The notes under the pieces are model-generated. The model saw only the letters and a list, made by a program, of their open reading frames with translations, searched no databases and had not been told where the DNA came from. From Halisarca cf. caerulea (taxonomy: Eukaryota > Porifera > Demospongiae > Chondrillida > Halisarcidae), in assembly GCA_963170055.1 (NCBI GenBank), contig CAUJGJ010000397.1, positions 9,299,301 to 9,326,800 on the forward strand: a DNA stretch of 27,500 nt. The letters are read 5' to 3'. The translations under genes and the position numbers were made by a program. This document shows, one piece after another, positions 8,051-17,027 of the stretch. Each line of letters opens with the position of its first letter. Position 1 is the first letter of the stretch.

Positions 8051-9313
8051 TTGTGGTGGATCAAAGATGCCCCTAATCTTGATACAGTAGAGGGAAGAAC
8101 GGCAGCTCCTGACTTTATCGATCGTTACATTTCTGCAAGAATTCCAGAAGAAGGATCTAGTGGAGACAGCTTGCAATCTGTAGTTCTTCAAGTTCAGAAA
8201 CATAGTCATACGTCTACTTGCATCAAGAAGGACAAAAGGGAAAAATCAAAAGAATGTTGTTTTGACTATCCACAACCTTTATCGTCCATTACTCGTCTCA
8301 AGAATAATGAAGATGTAGGTAACAAGTCCCGGTTCTATATTCTCTGGAGAACTGATGGTGAAGAAAACATCAACCCCTACAATGCTCCACTACTTTTAGC
8401 ATGGCAGGCCAACATGGATATACAGTTGATTGGATCGGTTTATGGGACAGCATCTTACATATGTTCATACATGTGCAAAGGTGAGAGCGAAGAGGTGAAG
8501 AAGGCTATTAGTGATTCCCTTCAATCACTAGCACCGAATGCTTCACTTCGAAAACAATTATCTAAATTGGGAAACACTATGCTTTTGCACAGACAGTTAA
8601 GTGGCCAAGAAGCAGCCTATCGGTTGTGCCACTTACCATTAAAGGATTCGTCGCGTAAAGTTGTCTTTGTCAACACTGTTCCTCCCGAAAAGAGAACAAG
8701 GATTCTTAAGAATCGGTCCGAGTTACTTAAGCTGGATGACATGGATACCAATCTCTTTCAACCTGGACTATTTGACAGATATGCTGCAAGACCACAGGAA
8801 GAAGAATTTGAGAAGATGACGTTGGCTCACTTTTCTGTATGGTATGATAGTGTATATAGGGATGACACACCAAAGGGCGGCAGTGGGCGTCACATTCAGC
8901 CTCAATTCCAATTGCAAGGCAATCTGGGATGGATCAAACTTCGTACAAAGCAAGTGTGCCTTCGAACACCCATTATGACACCACAAAGTCACGGTGACGA
9001 GTATTACTATTTACTGTTGCTGTTGTACATTCCGTGGAGACGTGAGAAGGAGGACTTACTTCTAAAGCACGACAGCGCATTGTCAGCTTTCATTGCTCGT
9101 GAAAAGGAGATGAAAGTGTTGAATTGTGAACACCATACTTTTGCAGAAGAAGTACAAAGAGCAGTGCAGCAATTGCAAGAAGTTTCTGATGGCGCATACA
9201 TGGATTTGGTTGCACCAAATGTTCAATATGGTGAACGGGAAGATGCTACTCATGTACCAGAGGAACTTGACCATGGTTTAAACAACGCTGAAAATTTTGT
9301 CCAAGATGAATAG
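8051..9313 (+). CDS. Helitron Rep region, C-terminal part with the two catalytic tyrosines
   Basis: Continues the Rep domain in the shifted frame: WWIKDAPNLD follows the broken HUH motif at once, as in Helitron Rep proteins. The two-tyrosine motif reads YICSYMCK, with tyrosine codons at 8456-8458 and 8468-8470; Helitrons use two tyrosines where most HUH Reps use one. A Rep-helicase linker rich in charged residues follows to the TAG at 9311-9313. This stop lies in the same frame as the downstream helicase start and looks like a nonsense mutation, not a natural end. There is no natural start codon at 8051. Confidence 0.85.
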   Translation: MWWIKDAPNLDTVEGRTAAPDFIDRYISARIPEEGSSGDSLQSVVLQVQKHSHTSTCIKKDKREKSKECCFDYPQPLSSITRLKNNEDVGNKSRFYILWRTDGEENINPYNAPLLLAWQANMDIQLIGSVYGTASYICSYMCKGESEEVKKAISDSLQSLAPNASLRKQLSKLGNTMLLHRQLSGQEAAYRLCHLPLKDSSRKVVFVNTVPPEKRTRILKNRSELLKLDDMDTNLFQPGLFDRYAARPQEEEFEKMTLAHFSVWYDSVYRDDTPKGGSGRHIQPQFQLQGNLGWIKLRTKQVCLRTPIMTPQSHGDEYYYLLLLLYIPWRREKEDLLLKHDSALSAFIAREKEMKVLNCEHHTFAEEVQRAVQQLQEVSDGAYMDLVAPNVQYGEREDATHVPEELDHGLNNAENFVQDE

Positions 9314-9696
9314 GTGGATGTAGGTGCTCTTCCCACAGTAGCAGACAACAATAATGCCAATGGAGCCCTCACACGCATGCGCCTCACTGATAAGGCTTTC
9401 ACAGAATTGGTATGCAATTTGAATGCAAGACAGAGAGAAGCATTTGACATGGTAGTACAGTACACTAGCTCGTTACACAAAATTTCATCTCGGACAGGAA
9501 GCATCACAACCAAAACCTATCCACATGTTCATAACTGATGGAGCAGGGACGGGAAAGTCTTATGTGATTCGTGCCATCAGAGAACATATTGAAAGGTCAG
9601 TGCAAGGGAGTGATGAAGTGCATGGATGCATGGTCATGGCACCAACGGGTGTAGCTGCATTTAATGTGGATGGCCTAGCAATTCACAGAGCACTTA
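9314..9696 (+). pseudogene. Helitron helicase, N-terminal fragment (motifs I and Ia)
   Basis: The Pif1-like superfamily 1 helicase begins with LNARQREAFDMVVQYT (Q-like motif) near 9420-9470. A frame break somewhere between about 9470 and 9500 precedes the Walker A motif: from 9525 the reading is MFITDGAGTGKS, with GAGTGKS at 9540-9560. Motif Ia is APTGVAAFNVDGLAIHRAL. The domain then stops dead at the Harbinger target TTA (9694-9696) and resumes at 12979. The helicase would unwind the donor strand during rolling-circle transposition. Confidence 0.85.
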
Positions 9697-9723
9697 GGCT
9701 CCGTTCACACGAGTACGATACGG
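9697..9723 (+). repeat. Harbinger left terminal inverted repeat
   Basis: Starts GGCTCCGTTCACACGAGTA next to the TTA duplication and pairs with 12949-12975, with one mismatch (C here, T in the partner at position 20). Confidence 0.93.
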
Positions 9724-9951
9724 TCTCTACGTACCCGCCAACTTCCGTATCCGCAATGTTTATTTTGCGTTCACACAACGGGCATATTCCAAGTGAATTC
9801 GGAAGTGAATCCGATTACGTAATAAAAGAAAATGGCGCGCTCGTCATCAACACGTACGCCGGCCGCGATCAGCAGCTTATTCCTGTCTTACATCACCTGT
9901 GTTTTCTATCATTTGCGGCTGTCTTCATACGGAGTTTCGAGTGTAGTAGAG

Positions 9952-11371
9952 ATGGCGCGAAAGGAGCAATTTTCGTGGTCCGACGACGAGACCGAACTCC
10001 TACTTCACGTCACGTTGGAGTACAAAACCGAGAAGATTGTGCGTAGTGAGGATTGGGAGTCCATCCGAAGCAAATATAACGATATTTGGGAGCGTTTAAT
10101 AGCGCAAATTTCGGAAAGAATTGAAGAGCGATCCACAGAAGATTTCCCCCATTCCCCTGAGGAAATAACCAAGGCAATGGTTACTTCAAAACTGAAAGGT
10201 AAATATTTATAATTTACATATCATAACATACAACTGTAGTGCCAATTGTTAAATTGCCAATATCATTACAATGTCAGCATATTCTTCTTTGCTTCCAGCT
10301 ATCCGTCAGAAGTACCGCATGGCCATTGATTCCGGTCGTAGGAGTGGTCATGGTAGGGTGGTCCTTCTATTTTTTGATTTATGTGGCAAGATTTGGGGTG
10401 GTTCCCCGGCTACTGTACAAATTGGAAATGGTCTGGAGAGTACAGATTTCGGGAACGTTTCAACTGAAACAGATGACATGCAACATAGATCAGGGAATCA
10501 ACAGGAAAGTAGGCCGGAAGAGGAAGTGATTCCGAGGGCACCAGCCTGTCCCAGCCCGACATCACCCACAGCCCAAGAAACTAGTACATCACCACAGCTC
10601 ACTCCGGTGTCAAGTATTTCGCATTCTACCACTCCTGACTCTGAGGAGCCTGGACCATCTGGACCACGTGCACCTTTAAGCAATAGCACAGACTCCGATG
10701 TGGCACTGTTGCAAAAGAGTAAAGGGAAAAGGCCTGATAAGAACAAGGCAAGTGATGACGGAAAGCATTCCACCACTCCTGACTCTGAGGAGCCTGGGCC
10801 ATCTGGACCACGTGCAACTTTAAGCAATAGCACAGACTCCAATGTGGCACTGTTACAAAAGAGTAAAGGGAAAAGGCCTGATAAGAACAAGGCAAGTGAT
10901 GACGGAAAGCAGGATCGAGCGAAAATGAGGAAATTGTTGGATGACAAGCTCAGCAATTATAAACAAAACAATCTAAAAAAGAGATTGCCTTCAGAAGCTG
11001 CAGCTGAGGATTTGGAACTGAAGCGCAAAATAGCCAAACAGATGGAAGACTCAGACCGAGCATTCGAGGAACATATGTCCAAGATGTCCAGCAACATGGA
11101 CAAGCTGGTGGGTGCTATTTCTATGGGGTTCACCATGATGCAGAGGATGCTACAGCCACCATCACCTGCAGCTGCAGGTATAACACCAACAGTTCCAAGG
11201 TCACATGTGCACCTCTACCAACCACCAGGATCTGCTTATGCTGTCCCCTCAAGCCTATCACACCGGCCTGTTCATGCATATATGCCATCTTCAGGCCCAC
11301 CTGAAACCACCAGTGATGACATACCACCAGAAGCAACAGACGAATTTGACAATGCTGCTTATCACTTTTAG
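9952..11371 (+). CDS. Harbinger Myb/SANT-like DNA-binding protein, two exons
   Basis: Predicted join of 9952-10198 and 10299-11371, giving 439 residues. The 100-bp intron has a GTAAAT donor and a TTGCTTCCAG acceptor, and splicing restores the frame through a split alanine codon. Start at 9952 (MARKEQFSWSDDE), because the trihelix/Myb-SANT domain begins right there; the frame is open further upstream but with unconvincing sequence. The DNA-binding domain covers about residues 5-100, with the aromatic positions F-x-W and DWESI. The middle is Pro/Ser-rich and probably disordered, with a 48-residue tandem duplication. A Lys/Glu-rich helical segment lies near 288-366, and the tail is Pro-rich. In this family the Myb-like protein helps the transposase enter the nucleus and bind the element ends. 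No stops or frame breaks are visible. Confidence 0.85.
10622..10909 (+). repeat. 144-bp in-frame tandem duplication in the Myb-like gene
   Basis: Two adjacent copies (10622-10765 and 10766-10909) differ at only a few bases. Each encodes 48 residues with TTPDSEEPGPSGPRA and a basic KSKGKRPDKNKASDDGK tail that resembles a nuclear localisation signal, so the duplication doubles that signal. The low divergence points to a recent event within this element or its immediate lineage. Confidence 0.95.
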
Positions 11372-11511
11372 TAGCTGCATCCTTAACAGTTACGTAACTC
11401 ATTTTACATTATAATTGACAACATATACGTTATAGTCCAGTAATATTGAAATTAACATTAATATATAATTGCATATTATTATAATAATATTATTAGACTT
11501 GATTGTTTTCT

Positions 11512-12774
11512 CTATGGGTCAAAGAATTTGGTCAGAATTCTTCTTACTGTTTTACCTCCAATTTCATTGCTTCCTGCAGTCATTGAATATCCAGATGTGG
11601 CAGGGGGCTGAAATTCTCGATCATATGCAATTGCATTCTGGACCCGACTCTCGCCTACACTTTCATTGTGCAACTCACAGAAGTTGTGTAACACAAAGCA
11701 GGCATAAATAACATAGGGCAAATCAGAAATGTTGATGTCCATAGATCTCTTCAGTGCACCAAAGCGTGCTTTGAGACGCCCGAAAGCACATTCTATAACA
11801 TTGCGTGCAGAGCAAATGTTCAGTCCAAAGTATTGCTCTTGTCGAGTAGCACCTCCATTGGCATATTCTTTCATCAGGTAAGGCATAAGTGGATATGCGG
11901 GATCCCCAATGATGAACACTGGTATTGGCTCCTCGTCTTCAATAATACGCCTTGGACAGGATGGAATATGACCAGTTTTTAGACGGGCATTCAGCTGAGA
12001 ATTGGCAAAAATCCGTGCATCATGCACACTCCCAGGCCATTTAACACAAACATCCATGAAAATATACCTATAATCACAACAGGCTTGCACATTAAGGGAA
12101 TATTTTCCCTTGCGATTGATATAATCGGTTGAGTTATATGGTGGTTGTACGATCTCCACATGTGTGCCATCAACAGCCCCCAGGCATTGAGGTACTAGAA
12201 AAGCATGGTGAAACTTCTTCACTTTCTCCATGACCTCAACTTCTGTTTGCGGCAACTGGATGAATTGAGGACCCAAGTGAATGCTGATGGCCTTTGTCAC
12301 CCTGCGAATTACTTCAGAAGTGGTAGAACGGGCTATCCCAAAGGCGTTTGCTGTTTTCCTCAGTCTGGCTTCATCACTGAGGTAGTAGAGTGTAACAGCG
12401 ACTTGTTGCTCCACCGAAATGGGTCTCCTCATGTTGGTCTCTTCCCTCTGAATATAAGGTTTAAGGTGAGCGCACAGGATTAGGAAGTTTTCTTTGCACA
12501 TCCTGAAGTTCTCCTTCCATTCGACTGGTAGAACTAAGTCCTTTTCGAAATTTCGCCACCACTGCTGAGTTCTGCCCGGTCTTATCCAGAAACGCCTTCT
12601 TCCTGCCTTCTTGGCAGAGATTCTGCTAGAGAGGAGCGATAAGTAAGCAATCCTACGCCTTCTTCGCATTAGAACCAATCCACGAGAAGTCGCGGTAGAG
12701 ATAAAAAGCTTAAACAATCCGACTAAACCGGTGAGAATTACGAAAAAGTTCGCAGCAAGACGACGAGTCACCAT
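11512..12774 (-). CDS. HARBI1-like Harbinger transposase (DDE_Tnp_4)
   Basis: 420 residues from the ATG at 12774. The upstream frame offers only two more codons before a non-ATG start. A basic N-terminus with [10 protein letters not shown] leads to the helical region, with [16 protein letters not shown] and [15 protein letters not shown] as a helix-turn-helix-like part. The DDE nuclease follows: first Asp in GAVDGTH (about residue 202), second in GSVHDARIF (about 251), Glu in [14 protein letters not shown] (about 327). [14 protein letters not shown] is a typical C-terminal family motif. Length and order match HARBI1 and PIF transposases. It cuts and pastes the element with preference for TWA targets. 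The gene converges on the Myb-like gene with 140 bp between stop codons, and the frame is intact. Confidence 0.95.
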   Translation of the reverse strand: MVTRRLAANFFVILTGLVGLFKLFISTATSRGLVLMRRRRRIAYLSLLSSRISAKKAGRRRFWIRPGRTQQWWRNFEKDLVLPVEWKENFRMCKENFLILCAHLKPYIQREETNMRRPISVEQQVAVTLYYLSDEARLRKTANAFGIARSTTSEVIRRVTKAISIHLGPQFIQLPQTEVEVMEKVKKFHHAFLVPQCLGAVDGTHVEIVQPPYNSTDYINRKGKYSLNVQACCDYRYIFMDVCVKWPGSVHDARIFANSQLNARLKTGHIPSCPRRIIEDEEPIPVFIIGDPAYPLMPYLMKEYANGGATRQEQYFGLNICSARNVIECAFGRLKARFGALKRSMDINISDLPYVIYACFVLHNFCELHNESVGESRVQNAIAYDREFQPPATSGYSMTAGSNEIGGKTVRRILTKFFDP

Positions 12775-12948
12775 ACTCAAGACAACAAAGAAAACGAATT
12801 CTTTTGTTCACACGACGACGATTCGATATCGGATACAAAAGTTTCCGCTTTCTTTCGCGTATCCAAAAGGTTGCGGATAAGTTTATCGTTTTCGTCATTG
12901 TCATGTGAACAGAAGGCGTAAACGCAATAAAATGATTGCGGATATGGT

Positions 12949-12975
12949 CCGTATCATACTCGTGTGAACGGAGCC
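12949..12975 (-). repeat. Harbinger right terminal inverted repeat
   Basis: Inverted partner of 9697-9723, ending in GTGTGAACGGAGCC directly before the second TTA. Confidence 0.93.
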
Positions 12976-12978
12976 TTA

Positions 12979-13133
12979 ATCTTCAAGTTGAGCATAGAAG
13001 GTCTGCCTACCATTTAAAGTTAACGGCTGTAGCACTTCGAGAGCTGAGGATGCTGTGGAGAGGCATACATACCATCATCATTGATGAAATTAGCATGGTA
13101 TCTTACGAAGTTTTCCAGTCTGTCCACTATTGA
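12979..13133 (+). pseudogene. Helitron helicase, middle fragment (motif II)
   Basis: Resumes the helicase directly after the Harbinger target site with NLQVEHRR, in the frame used up to 9696. It contains ALRELRMLWRGIHTII and the Walker B motif DEISM at 13083-13097. A TGA at 13131-13133 interrupts the same frame, where relatives usually have an arginine; the reading continues behind it without a shift, so this is a nonsense mutation. Confidence 0.88.
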
Positions 13134-15194
13134 CTGTGTGAGATATTTGCCAATGATGACATCTTTGGAGGACTGAATGTGATTGCAGTTGGTGACTTTT
13201 ATCAGCTCTCACCTGTCAATGGACACTTTGTGTTTAGTGTGACAAAACTGCAGTCGAAACGCTTGGCATCTCACCTTTGGAAGGACTGCTTTCAAATAGT
13301 AGAATTAACTGAAAATGTGAGACAACAAAAGGATTCGTCCTTTTCAGACCTGTTGAATCGTGTTCGTGTAGGAAAGCAAACGGAACAGGATATTAAGTTG
13401 CTGGAAAGTCGCATGGTGGTAGGAAAAAACATTGATCTTTCAAAGCCACCATTTGAAAAGGCTCTAAGGTTGTTTCCTCGTGTTGCAGATTGCAATGCAT
13501 TTAATGAAGGAGAATTGATGAAACTCTCTTCAAATACTCCAATCTTTGAATTTGAAGCCGATCATGTGCTTTTAGAAAACAGAAGATCGACTTATGGGGC
13601 AGTCTCGTATGAGAAAGTTACCGAAGAATTAATTCCAGAGGATGACAGGGAATGTGGAGGACTACCAAGAAGGCTAAAGATGGCACTAGGAGCTGAAGTC
13701 ATGTTACGACGTAACATCAAGTGTGGAGATGGGCTAGTGAATGGAGCCCAAGGAGTCATTGTGGGATTCAAGTGGGGTGGAAAACAGAATACACAGCCCA
13801 GTGGAGCCTTACCTGAAATTGTATATGTAAAGTTTCACGATCCAAGAGTTGGACAGTTTACCAAAGTGTGCATCCTCAATGGACAACAAAAGGCAGTGGC
13901 CATTGAACCCTTGTCGGTGCGATTCTATGGACGGCAAGGCACTGTTCTACAGCGGACTCAGATACCGTTAATTTTGTGTTGGGCCGCCACTTTACACAAA
14001 GTGCAAGGTCTGTCACTTGATTCTGCTGTGTTGGACCTTGGAGAGAAAGTGTTTGAGGCCGGAATGTCTTATGTGGCATTAAGCCGAGTGAGGACATTAA
14101 ATGGCATAGCACTGGTGAAATTTGAACCCAAGAAGCTTTATGCCAACAAAAGGGTGGACAAGGACATGGAGCGTTTGAGAAGTACACAGCATGCCGTTGC
14201 TTGTAGTCAGCCAAGTCAAGACAATTATTCAGAGGTGCTGCCGGTGGATTTATCACAGTCTCAGGAGGATGAACCACCCACTTCTCTTCAAGATATAAGC
14301 ATGATGGAAACAGATTTGGATGACTTTTTGTTGAGGGACGTCTTGGAGGAAATGAAGAGAGACGTACCAGCAGTACAATTATCAAGTCAAGAAATTCACC
14401 CAACATGCACTAAGGAGGTGAGAGAATTTATGCAGAACATTGAGGACATTCTCAAAAGTAAAAAGAAAGAGTCAATGGAAGAATTAAAAGAATTGATGGA
14501 AGATAACAAGATTGCTATGAAAACTTTAATAAATGAGGTTAACAAACAGGAAAATGACATTTTCAATGTGGAAACTCATGTGGTGGACATGTCTGTACAG
14601 GAGGAACTTTTGCCCTCATTTACATCACAATATGTTCCAGTAAGGACCACGGGTGATGGGAACTGTATGTACAATACCATCTCCATTGCACTGCATGGTA
14701 CAGAAGAATATACAGCACATCTGAGAGCAATCACTGTGTACAGCTTATTAGAAAATAAGGACCATATGTTTGAGGTGATGAAGCCTAGTACACAACTATT
14801 ATTACGTAATGTGGATCGAAATGAAGAAAATATTAGAGCAATTACAGAAAGGGAATGGAGCAAACTTTTGCAAGAAGCAGCTCAAGACCAATGCTGGGGA
14901 AATCATTTCCACTTGCATGCCTTGTGTCTTATGTTAAAGAGGCCAATATACATGTATGGCTATATGCGACACAGAAGTGTAGGAGAACTTGGCAGAGTGG
15001 ATGTAAACAGTTCATCTGTGGAGATTGAACGATTGTTTCAACAGAAAGACAGGAGAATGAACAATCACATCAAGTACTTGCCTTCAGTTGAAGACTACCC
15101 CGCCATCAGAGGCTTTTTCGACTCTTCTCATTTCACAGCATTATTGCCAACAATGTCCACATCTCACTTTTTTCAAACCCTTTGTATCATTTAG
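13134..15194 (+). CDS. Helitron helicase C-terminal part fused to an OTU cysteine protease domain
   Basis: About 686 codons open to the natural-looking stop at 15194. Helicase: IAVGDFYQLSPV (motif III) near the start, LTENVRQ, MLRRNIKCGDGLVNGAQG, then CWAATLHKVQGLSLD and YVALSRVR (motifs V and VI) near 13980-14100. An acidic, helical linker follows to about 14600. The OTU domain has TTGDGNCMYNTIS with the catalytic Cys codon at 14664-14666 and the usual C-terminal histidine in SSHFTALLP (His codon 15129-15131). OTU domains remove ubiquitin or act as processing proteases, and several Helitron and Helentron lineages carry one. No stops or frame breaks are visible in this segment. There is no real start at 13134; it is the end of the polyprotein. 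Confidence 0.92.
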   Translation: MCEIFANDDIFGGLNVIAVGDFYQLSPVNGHFVFSVTKLQSKRLASHLWKDCFQIVELTENVRQQKDSSFSDLLNRVRVGKQTEQDIKLLESRMVVGKNIDLSKPPFEKALRLFPRVADCNAFNEGELMKLSSNTPIFEFEADHVLLENRRSTYGAVSYEKVTEELIPEDDRECGGLPRRLKMALGAEVMLRRNIKCGDGLVNGAQGVIVGFKWGGKQNTQPSGALPEIVYVKFHDPRVGQFTKVCILNGQQKAVAIEPLSVRFYGRQGTVLQRTQIPLILCWAATLHKVQGLSLDSAVLDLGEKVFEAGMSYVALSRVRTLNGIALVKFEPKKLYANKRVDKDMERLRSTQHAVACSQPSQDNYSEVLPVDLSQSQEDEPPTSLQDISMMETDLDDFLLRDVLEEMKRDVPAVQLSSQEIHPTCTKEVREFMQNIEDILKSKKKESMEELKELMEDNKIAMKTLINEVNKQENDIFNVETHVVDMSVQEELLPSFTSQYVPVRTTGDGNCMYNTISIALHGTEEYTAHLRAITVYSLLENKDHMFEVMKPSTQLLLRNVDRNEENIRAITEREWSKLLQEAAQDQCWGNHFHLHALCLMLKRPIYMYGYMRHRSVGELGRVDVNSSSVEIERLFQQKDRRMNNHIKYLPSVEDYPAIRGFFDSSHFTALLPTMSTSHFFQTLCII

Positions 15195-15412
15195 GTCTCA
15201 CTGGGGGTGTGAAATGTAATAATTATTGTATTGAGGACTGTGTTTATGCACATGTAATTATATTTTGTAATTATTTACAACTTTTACTTTCGCCTCATGT
15301 TTCCAAAGGATATCAAAATTTGATTTGTTCCTCATATGATGCTTCATAACTGAAATCATATAGGGGCCAGAACGTGCATGCTCCCTATATTATTTCATTT
15401 ATGAAGGCAATC

Positions 15413-15418
15413 AATAAA
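15413..15418 (+). terminator. Possible polyadenylation signal AATAAA
   Basis: AATAAA 219 bp after the Helitron stop codon, on the coding strand, in an AT-rich stretch where such hexamers arise by chance. An 8-bp stem ATATAGGG/CCCTATAT lies just upstream at about 15357-15389. Confidence 0.25.
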
Positions 15419-15629
15419 ATCTTCTTTTTGTAGTTAGAAATGTCAAAATTGCTGTTGAAGTATATATGCGTGATAGCTAACATGCCCAAATAAAAACTTG
15501 GATAGTAAATACTAAGATTCAAATCAACCATAGGCCAAACTAGAATAATTCTTAGATTCTTAGATACATACATAGGTTCTCCCCACGATGACAAAATTGT
15601 CATCATATATCACCCGGTGTGAAAGGTTA

Positions 15630-15998
15630 TGCATAAGTTTTATGCTACTTTGAATGTAGGAGCACGTATCGCTGCTACACACGACACCATCCATTCAAAA
15701 ATTATAAAATAATCTGTGATGGTAATGACCGCTTCCTCGTCAGCGAAGTACTATTGACAACAACATTAATTATTGTTGAACTGAATCAAAAGCATAAGAT
15801 TAGCATTTAAATGCGTTTTGTCTAAAAAGAAATTCAAACTATTAAATATTAGGAAACCACTAATCTTATGCTACTATTAAAATAACAGCATGTTGCTGTT
15901 ATGCACGAAGCCATCCATGAATGAATACCTCTTGATGACATTCTTTAGCTTTCATGTTTTGTGAAGCACCTCTTGGTCAACAATGTAATATTGTTGAA
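15630..15998. repeat. Two diverged direct copies, each ending in a hairpin
   Basis: Copy A (about 15635-15776) and copy B (about 15860-15998) share TTATGCTACT, then CCATCCAT after a CACGA box, then a GAAG box followed by CAACAA and ATTGTTGAAC. In both, the CAACAA/TTGTTG part can form a short hairpin. Copy B also has the hairpin AACAGCA/TGCTGTT. Identity between boxes is low, so this is an old duplication of unknown origin. Confidence 0.5.
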
Positions 15999-17027
15999 CG
16001 TGATAGTCTAACTTGAATGGATTAGATAGAAACCAAAACTGAATTTCTATGCAATTAGACTACATTTCCATGCAGACTCCAAGTCTGTACAGCTTTTGCA
16101 ATGCCCCTGCTCAGAGTCCAGTTTTTCGGGGCATCTTGCAAATGCATTTAGAGTAGTTATTGCCCCTATAGATAAGGTGGTTGAAATTTAGAGTTCATGT
16201 TTGAGCAAACACTTGTAATGAGCCATTTGCATTTAATAAGCAATCCTATAGCCTATATAAGGGAAGAATATATGTCATTGGGGAGTATATGTTAGTCATG
16301 TCTATACATCCATAGAACAAAGGCAAATGGCTAATCATTACACATTGAACCCCATATACAGATAGTCAGTGCCACCTCAACCTTAAGTTTACACCACTCT
16401 GCAAATTGAGTACAACTATAAGAGGTTGGGAATTATAGCACAGTATATCACCCTTTACATCCTGTGCCTGCATATATTGGTACGCAGTATACATTTCTTC
16501 TGGTATTTGCTACCTTCATCGGTATGCAGTACCTTTTCCCAAAGTACCTACCTTTGGTACACAACTTCCAATGCCTTTGATGGTAAACAGTACATTAGTA
16601 TAGTCTCACATATTGGGCTATGCACATTGCACTGCCCAATGGAGACTTGCATAGATCACAATGATCATACTATTGACTACTTGTGGCCAATTTTGGATAC
16701 CTTGTGCACCTTAGCACGGAAAAAATATTACTATAACATGCTGACTATATTGATCTGCTGCAAGATCACATTGTATATTCTGTTCTTTATTCTATAGCTA
16801 CACATTTAAGTGATTCTGGTGGATCACACAACGGTACACCTGTACCATTATATGTATAGCATTTTATTGCACCATTTTTATTTTGGATTGGAGGAGTTTT
16901 ACGGACTATTGCAGACCCTAGTTAAAACGAATCCAATCCTCTGGGATGCAAAGCATGCCTACCTCCTCGTGGTGCATTCTGGGACTACTATTATTATAGT
17001 AGTGCAGAATGGCATGCATGCATATTA

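Larger units (their letters stand above)
9697..12975. mobile_element. PIF/Harbinger DNA transposon, apparently complete
   Basis: A 3279-bp element flanked by TTA at 9694-9696 and 12976-12978, the TWA target typical of PIF/Harbinger. Terminal inverted repeats of about 27 bp start GGCTCCGTTCACACGAGTA and differ at one position. Subterminal regions share further motifs (TATCCGCAAT and TTGCGTT). It carries the two genes usual for the family, convergent: a Myb/SANT-like gene (plus) and a DDE transposase (minus). No disabling lesion is visible in either, so this copy could be young or still functional. Its removal with one TTA rejoins the Helitron helicase in frame, which confirms the boundaries. 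Confidence 0.95.
4916..15194 (+). mobile_element. Helitron-type element with 2A, STPR, Rep, helicase and OTU, degraded
   Basis: A rolling-circle element whose coding region runs on the plus strand from about 5.0 kb to 15,194, interrupted by the Harbinger at 9697-12975. The order of domains (zinc finger, Helitron_like_N, HUH Rep with two tyrosines, Pif1-like helicase, OTU protease) identifies a Helitron/Helentron relative. True ends are not determined: I find no convincing 5' TC end or 3' hairpin-CTRR end, so the coordinates are those of recognisable content. Lesions: stops at 5557, 5773, 6407, 9311 and 13131; frame breaks near 5870, 6500-6547, 8050 and about 9470-9500; and the Harbinger insertion. 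The copy cannot be autonomous. Confidence 0.85.
15195..17027. other. AT-rich non-coding region
   Basis: No recognisable gene. Its left part may be the Helitron 3' untranslated end. It contains diverged direct repeats (15630-15998), a 13-bp inverted repeat AGCATAAGATTAG at 15791-15803 with its partner at 15860-15872, and a second inverted repeat (TGTAATGAGCCATTTGC at 16214-16230, partner at 16323-16342) that could be a small foldback element. A 123-codon frame at 16426-16797 has hydrophobic, AT-driven composition and no motif. Confidence 0.5.

Noticed and set aside
10498..10956. 152-residue minus-strand frame with an internal repeat
   Set aside because: Antisense of the 144-bp duplication in the Myb-like gene.
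13876..14406. 176-residue minus-strand frame
   Set aside because: Opposite strand of the well-supported helicase motifs V and VI; no recognisable content.
15340..15400. Helitron 3' end (8-bp stem ATATAGGG/CCCTATAT)
   Set aside because: No CTRR follows at the expected short distance and no matching 5' end was found, so the terminus stays undetermined.
16426..16797. 123-residue plus-strand frame
   Set aside because: Hydrophobic, AT-driven composition, no motif, no neighbouring coding context.
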